Shown one piece after another: positions 60,211-64,000 of a DNA stretch of 64,000 nucleotides; within the stretch, counting starts at the first letter, position 1; each line of letters begins with the position of its first letter. The DNA lies in contig NZ_JAGGJZ010000001.1 in the NCBI RefSeq assembly GCF_017873235.1, forward strand, positions 310,001-374,000, read 5' to 3'. The notes below the pieces were generated by a model, which was given only the letters and a program-made list of their open reading frames with translations, was not told the origin of the DNA and searched no databases. Made by a program: the position numbers and the translations under genes. Source of the DNA: Clostridium moniliforme (GTDB lineage Bacteria; Bacillota; Clostridia; Clostridiales; Clostridiaceae).

Positions 60211-61326
60211 ATGCTAATACCTAGACTTAAAAAAAATTATTCAATTTACAAAAAATTTTTTATATTTATATTAATATTTTTTTGTATTAGTAATTTTCTT
60301 AAAGTAAAAGCTTTTTCTTATGATAACCAAAACCATAGCAACTTAAAAAATTTTGTAGAAAATATATTCATAAAAAAAAGTAAGTCTATATTAACACAAG
60401 ATTTAGATTCTATTTGTTCTTTATATAATACTGATACAAAATATGGTAGATGGGCTTATGAATACGAAGAAAGAAAAGTAAAATACATAAATAATTGGGC
60501 AAAGAAACAAGGAGTTAAATTTATAGATATTACTCCGAAAATAATATTTAAAAGTTCTAAGATTTCTAATAAAATATCTTCATTTTATATATTATGTAAT
60601 ACAGAATATAAATATATATATGAAGATGAACCTAAAAAAGTTAATAGTTCATTTATAGGAACTTATCATTCTCTTCAACTAACTAAAAATAATAATGAAT
60701 GGATAATAACAAAAGAATGGTATACTGACCCTTTTGCTGATTCTTTAAAACTTGAAAATATAAAGGTAGATACTATTAAAGATTATATTAAATCTCAACA
60801 AACTAGAGATTTTTCTAATATTAATGAAAGAAGAAAAAAAGCAGTAGAATATGCAATGGAATACTGTGGTTCTGCAAGCAATAACAAAAATGATTTTAAA
60901 TATAATAAAAAATACAGGGACTTTAATTGTGAAGGTGGTGATTGTGCAAATTTTGCATCACAAATACTTCATGAAGGTGGAAACTTTAAAAAAAATATTA
61001 TATGGAATTATGATAAAGGAAGTGCAACAGGTCCTTGGATAAATGCTGATAAATTTAATAATTATATGATTTATAGTGGTAGAGCTTATGTTCTTTCTAA
61101 AGGAAGTTATGAAAAAGTGTATAAATCATCCTTTAAACTTCTCCCTGGAGATTTTATAGCCTACGAAAAAAAAGGAGATATAACTCATATTTCTGTTGTT
61201 ACTGGTGCTGATTCAAAAGGATATCCTTTAGTAACTTGCCATAATACAGATAGAAATAATGTTCCTTGGGATTTAGGATGGAGCAATAAAGATATAAAAT
61301 TTTGGTTAGTTAGAGTAAATTATTAA
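60211..61326 (+). CDS. secreted Amidase_6-like cysteine hydrolase
   Basis: The 371-residue protein has an N-terminal signal-like helix (about 12-32), a long N-terminal domain of unknown type, then a PF12671 amidase domain (about 205-371). Visible residues: Y-R-D-F-N-C-E-G-G-D-C-A-N-F-A-S-Q (nucleophile Cys), D-I-T-H-I-S-V-V (His) and T-C-H-N-T-D. Such domains resemble NlpC/P60-type and CHAP hydrolases. AAGGGG lies about 13 nt from this ATG, a wide spacing. It is probably cotranscribed with the DD-carboxypeptidase-like gene and hence a cell-wall enzyme, by inference. Confidence 0.8.
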   Translation: MLIPRLKKNYSIYKKFFIFILIFFCISNFLKVKAFSYDNQNHSNLKNFVENIFIKKSKSILTQDLDSICSLYNTDTKYGRWAYEYEERKVKYINNWAKKQGVKFIDITPKIIFKSSKISNKISSFYILCNTEYKYIYEDEPKKVNSSFIGTYHSLQLTKNNNEWIITKEWYTDPFADSLKLENIKVDTIKDYIKSQQTRDFSNINERRKKAVEYAMEYCGSASNNKNDFKYNKKYRDFNCEGGDCANFASQILHEGGNFKKNIIWNYDKGSATGPWINADKFNNYMIYSGRAYVLSKGSYEKVYKSSFKLLPGDFIAYEKKGDITHISVVTGADSKGYPLVTCHNTDRNNVPWDLGWSNKDIKFWLVRVNY

Positions 61327-61356
61327 TTAATATATAAAAAATTATTTTATACAAAA

Positions 61357-61394
61357 AGGCAAAATAATAAACTTACAAGATTATTATTTTGCCT
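61357..61394. terminator. bidirectional terminator, copy 3 of the GCAAAATAAT stem
   Basis: AGGCAAAATAATAA (61357-61370) pairs with TTATTATTTTGCCT (61381-61394) around a 10-nt loop, between convergent genes. The stem is a shortened form of those at 822-885 and 44741-44809. The unpaired AC of GCAAAATAATAAAC follows the left arm at once. Confidence 0.8.
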
Positions 61395-61413
61395 CTTTCT
61401 ATTTTCTAATAAA

Positions 61414-63582
61414 TTATTTTACCATATTATATAAGCTACTATCCTTAGGTAATATTTCACTTATATCCCTATTTGATAATATATAAAGTTCATGTAATGC
61501 TCTTGTACAAACTGTATAGAATAAATTCTTATCATTTTCTCCTAAGTAATTTTCTCCATCAGCTATAATTACTCCATCAAATTCTAAACCCTTCGCTAAA
61601 TAAGAAGGTATAACATTAACTCCAACTTTAAATTCTGCCTTATCATTATCAATTAAATTTATATTAGAAATTAATCCTTTTAACTTTTCATAAACCATTT
61701 CAGAAATACTTTTGTTCTTACAAATTACAGCTATTGATTTGTATTCTTTTTCCTCCATACTAGAAATAATTTTAGCTATTTTTTCTTCTAAATCATTATT
61801 TAATATATGAATTTCCGGGTTGTTTCCCTTTCTTTCAACAGCTTCAATAGGTTCATGAGTATCTAGTATCTCTTTAGTAAAGTTAGTTATATTAAATGTT
61901 GAACGATAACTCTTAGTTAATACAGCCTTCCTTACATTTTGGAAAATATTTATTATACTATCCTTATCTTTAACATTTGAGTGTTTATCAATTCTTTGGT
62001 TAAGATCTCCCATAATTGTAATTGAAGCATCCTTAAAAGATTTCTTTATTATTTCATAAAATAATGGACTATAATCTTGAGCTTCATCAATAAGAATATG
62101 CTTAACTCTATTATAATTTCTAAAGCCCTCCATAGAAGCTCTTATATAAATTATAGGAGTTATATCTTCATAGTTAACTTCACCATAATTTAAATGATTT
62201 AATGTAAGCTCTTTTATATCTTCTAAATATTTATTTGTATATTTTTTTATATTTTCCCATAACATTTTATAAATTTCTACATTATTTAAAGTTTTAATCA
62301 TTTCATCTACTTGTATATCAACTTGCTCTTTACAGTAATCATAAAACTGTTTTTTATCTTCCACATATTCAAAATCATCATTATTTGATAAATATTTAGT
62401 TTCTACCTGAGAAAATAAACTTTCTTTAATTACCTTTATTCTATTTAAAAATGGTATATTGTTAAATCTCTTCAAGAAAGTATTTTCAACAGCTCTTTTA
62501 CTTAATATTTCCTTATCATCAATTGTGATTGCCTTAGCTTTAGTTAAAAGATTTGGAATATCTATAGTAAATTTATTTAATACTTCCATAAATTCAATAG
62601 TATTTTTATATTCCATACCCTTAGTTCTTAATTTAAACTCCTGTTCATTATTATGTTTTGAATAAATATAATCTAAATGATAATTTTTATTTTCATATAA
62701 ATAATTAGCTGGTAAAAATGGCTTTGAATATAACTCAAAAGTAGTTTGAAGTATATTAGTTTCTCCAAGTTCAGGTAATACATCTGAAATATATTCTGCA
62801 AAAACTTCATTTGGACTAAATATTAAAATATTGTCAGCCTTAAGATCTTTTCTATGTTTATACAGAATATAAGCTGCTCTATGTAATGCTATTGATGTTT
62901 TTCCAGAGCCTGCTGCCCCTTGAATAAACAATACTTTACTATCATCATTTCTAATAATATCATTTTGCTCCTTTTGAATAGTTGCTACTATATTTTTCAT
63001 TTTATCTGTAGCATTTCCTCCAAGCATTTGCCCTAAAGCTTCATCACATAAAGACTCATTTGAGTTATGCATAAAAACTATTTCACCATTTTTTATATTA
63101 AACTGTCTATTAAATTCAATTGTTCCAGTTACCTTTCTATTTGGTGCTTCATAAAAAGCATCTCCTATTTCAAAGTCATAAAACATTGTTGCAACTGGTG
63201 AACGCCAATCAAAAACTAGAAATTCAAAATTTTCTTCATCTTCAACAGTAGATAAACCTATATAAAAACTTTCTAATTCTTCCCCATTTTCTCTAAAATC
63301 TAATCTTGCAAAATATGGTGAGTTAAGTTGTCTTTCAAGAGTTCTAATTCTATTTACCTTTCTTGAATGCATTTTTTCCTGTAATGCAACTTGACTACAA
63401 TTTTCATTTATTTCTATTTCATCTAATTCACTTCTATTGTCCCAAAGAAATTTTCTATGTTTTACTATTTCCTTATCTTGTATATCTCTTAAATCAATAT
63501 ATTTGCTTAATAATTCCTTTATTGTTTTCTGTGTTAATTTTAAGTAATTTTCTTCATCTAAATGTTGTCTACCTATTAGCAT
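61414..63582 (-). CDS. helD: HelD-type RNA polymerase recycling ATPase (UvrD-like)
   Basis: The 722-residue protein has an N-terminal coiled-coil arm (about 1-75, secondary channel insertion in known HelD). Next come Walker A I-Q-G-A-A-G-S-G-K-T-S near 224, motif II D-E-A-Q-D-Y-S, motif IV/V with S-Y-R-S-T-F-N, and A-K-G-L-E-F-D-G-V toward the C-terminus. HelD releases stalled RNA polymerase from nucleic acid using ATP. The start is supported by AAGGAG. It converges on the amidase-like gene. Confidence 0.92.
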   Translation of the reverse strand: MLIGRQHLDEENYLKLTQKTIKELLSKYIDLRDIQDKEIVKHRKFLWDNRSELDEIEINENCSQVALQEKMHSRKVNRIRTLERQLNSPYFARLDFRENGEELESFYIGLSTVEDEENFEFLVFDWRSPVATMFYDFEIGDAFYEAPNRKVTGTIEFNRQFNIKNGEIVFMHNSNESLCDEALGQMLGGNATDKMKNIVATIQKEQNDIIRNDDSKVLFIQGAAGSGKTSIALHRAAYILYKHRKDLKADNILIFSPNEVFAEYISDVLPELGETNILQTTFELYSKPFLPANYLYENKNYHLDYIYSKHNNEQEFKLRTKGMEYKNTIEFMEVLNKFTIDIPNLLTKAKAITIDDKEILSKRAVENTFLKRFNNIPFLNRIKVIKESLFSQVETKYLSNNDDFEYVEDKKQFYDYCKEQVDIQVDEMIKTLNNVEIYKMLWENIKKYTNKYLEDIKELTLNHLNYGEVNYEDITPIIYIRASMEGFRNYNRVKHILIDEAQDYSPLFYEIIKKSFKDASITIMGDLNQRIDKHSNVKDKDSIINIFQNVRKAVLTKSYRSTFNITNFTKEILDTHEPIEAVERKGNNPEIHILNNDLEEKIAKIISSMEEKEYKSIAVICKNKSISEMVYEKLKGLISNINLIDNDKAEFKVGVNVIPSYLAKGLEFDGVIIADGENYLGENDKNLFYTVCTRALHELYILSNRDISEILPKDSSLYNMVK

Positions 63583-63664
63583 ATTTAAATTTCTCCTTAT
63601 ATAAATGTCATTAAATTTTAAATTGTATAAAAAAATATGTCAAGTTATACATTGTTATATATTT

Positions 63665-64000
63665 CTATTTATTTAAAATTTCATTTTTTATGTAAATTAA
63701 AGTTTTATCTTCTCCATCAACAGCTAACATATTAAGTAATTTTTCCAAAAGAGTTCTTGTTTCTTCATGTAAAATATAATAATCCTTTCTAGCATTATAA
63801 TATTCTAATGGACTTTTATCAGTATACTTTTCCTTTTGATAATTTTTTGATGCCGACATTCTATCTATAAACATTTCAACAATATAATTAACTGGCATTT
63901 TCATTCCCTTTAATCCATCCTCAGGATTCATTCCATAATCAATCCAATATTCAAAATGATGTTTATTTCTTCCCTTATGGTGTAACCATGCAGTTGATAG
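63665..64000 (-). CDS. DUF5662-family protein, 5' end outside the window
   Basis: The minus frame is open to base 64000, so the N-terminus is missing. An ATG at 63931 is internal. The translated part upstream, W-L-H-H-K-G-R-N-K-H-H-F-E-Y-W-I-D-Y, plus K-M-P-V-N-Y-I-V-E-M-F-I-D-R and E-Y-Y-N-A-R-K-D, matches DUF5662. The multiple His residues suggest metal binding. Function is unknown. It precedes helD by about 80 nt and may share a transcript. Confidence 0.85.
   Translation of the reverse strand, partial: LSTAWLHHKGRNKHHFEYWIDYGMNPEDGLKGMKMPVNYIVEMFIDRMSASKNYQKEKYTDKSPLEYYNARKDYYILHEETRTLLEKLLNMLAVDGEDKTLIYIKNEILNK

Noticed and set aside
1-64000. CRISPR arrays, tRNA or rRNA genes
   Set aside because: No regularly spaced direct repeats and no cloverleaf or rRNA signatures were seen on either strand by eye; a tRNAscan-type run would be decisive for tRNAs.

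Overview
The window is AT-rich, low-GC Firmicute DNA with strong AGGAGG-type ribosome sites, short gaps closed by hairpin terminators, and clostridial gene content. A Gram-positive type IV pilus operon, cortex/coat-type sporulation-linked genes, a wall-anchored polysaccharide lyase and a lysine riboswitch are all present. Clostridium perfringens or a very close relative is the best guess. This is inference from gene content; no 16S or other marker lies in the window. I see no rRNA, tRNA, CRISPR array or intact insertion sequence.

Layout. 0-17 kb: a patatin-like lipase cut by the left edge, msrB, an orphan PAS histidine kinase, an ECF S-component, a 1352-residue sortase-anchored heparinase-like lyase, a MecA_N-type penicillin-binding lipoprotein, a RelA/SpoT-domain alarmone synthetase, two paralogous proteins resembling the CsxC exosporium family, pepT, and a Tet(M)-like GTPase. 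17.2-18.9 kb: a decayed patch holding two gene relics that a gene finder would miss. One is a 5'-nucleotidase riddled with in-frame stops; the other is a rolling-circle plasmid Rep protein. An intact small DUF898-like membrane gene follows. 19-26 kb: a BMP-type nucleoside ABC transporter, a Met/Asn-rich repeat protein, a thioredoxin-fold protein and deoD. 26-33 kb: a lysine permease under an L-box riboswitch, a PAS-PAS-GGDEF-HD-GYP protein, trmB, two CmpB-family membrane paralogues and a DegV protein.

33.3-43.6 kb is one co-directional type IV pilus operon in the order pilB, pilC, two type IV pilins, pilD, pilM, pilN, pilO and three minor prepilins. A terminator hairpin sits between the two pilins. 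No pilT-like retraction ATPase is present in the window. 43.7-48.4 kb holds map with a SEC-C zinc motif, two very small genes, and a translationally coupled pair: a Rieske/FAD oxidoreductase and a tocopherol-cyclase-like protein. 48.4-52.8 kb is a sugar ABC importer with its own ATPase. 53-64 kb holds a 2H phosphoesterase, a PHP phosphatase, a peroxiredoxin, an EEP-family protein, a CPA2 antiporter, two secreted wall-hydrolase-like proteins, HelD, and a DUF5662 gene cut by the right edge.

Most genes are on the minus strand. Functional themes are envelope and surface work (lyase, PBP, pili, DD-carboxypeptidase, amidase), nucleoside, sugar and lysine uptake, and second-messenger signalling ((p)ppGpp, c-di-GMP). 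The points most worth a second look are the two relic genes, a hairpin stem sequence recurring at three unrelated loci, the CsxC-like pair, the shared C-terminal domain of the two large minor prepilins, and the Rieske/tocopherol-cyclase-like pair.
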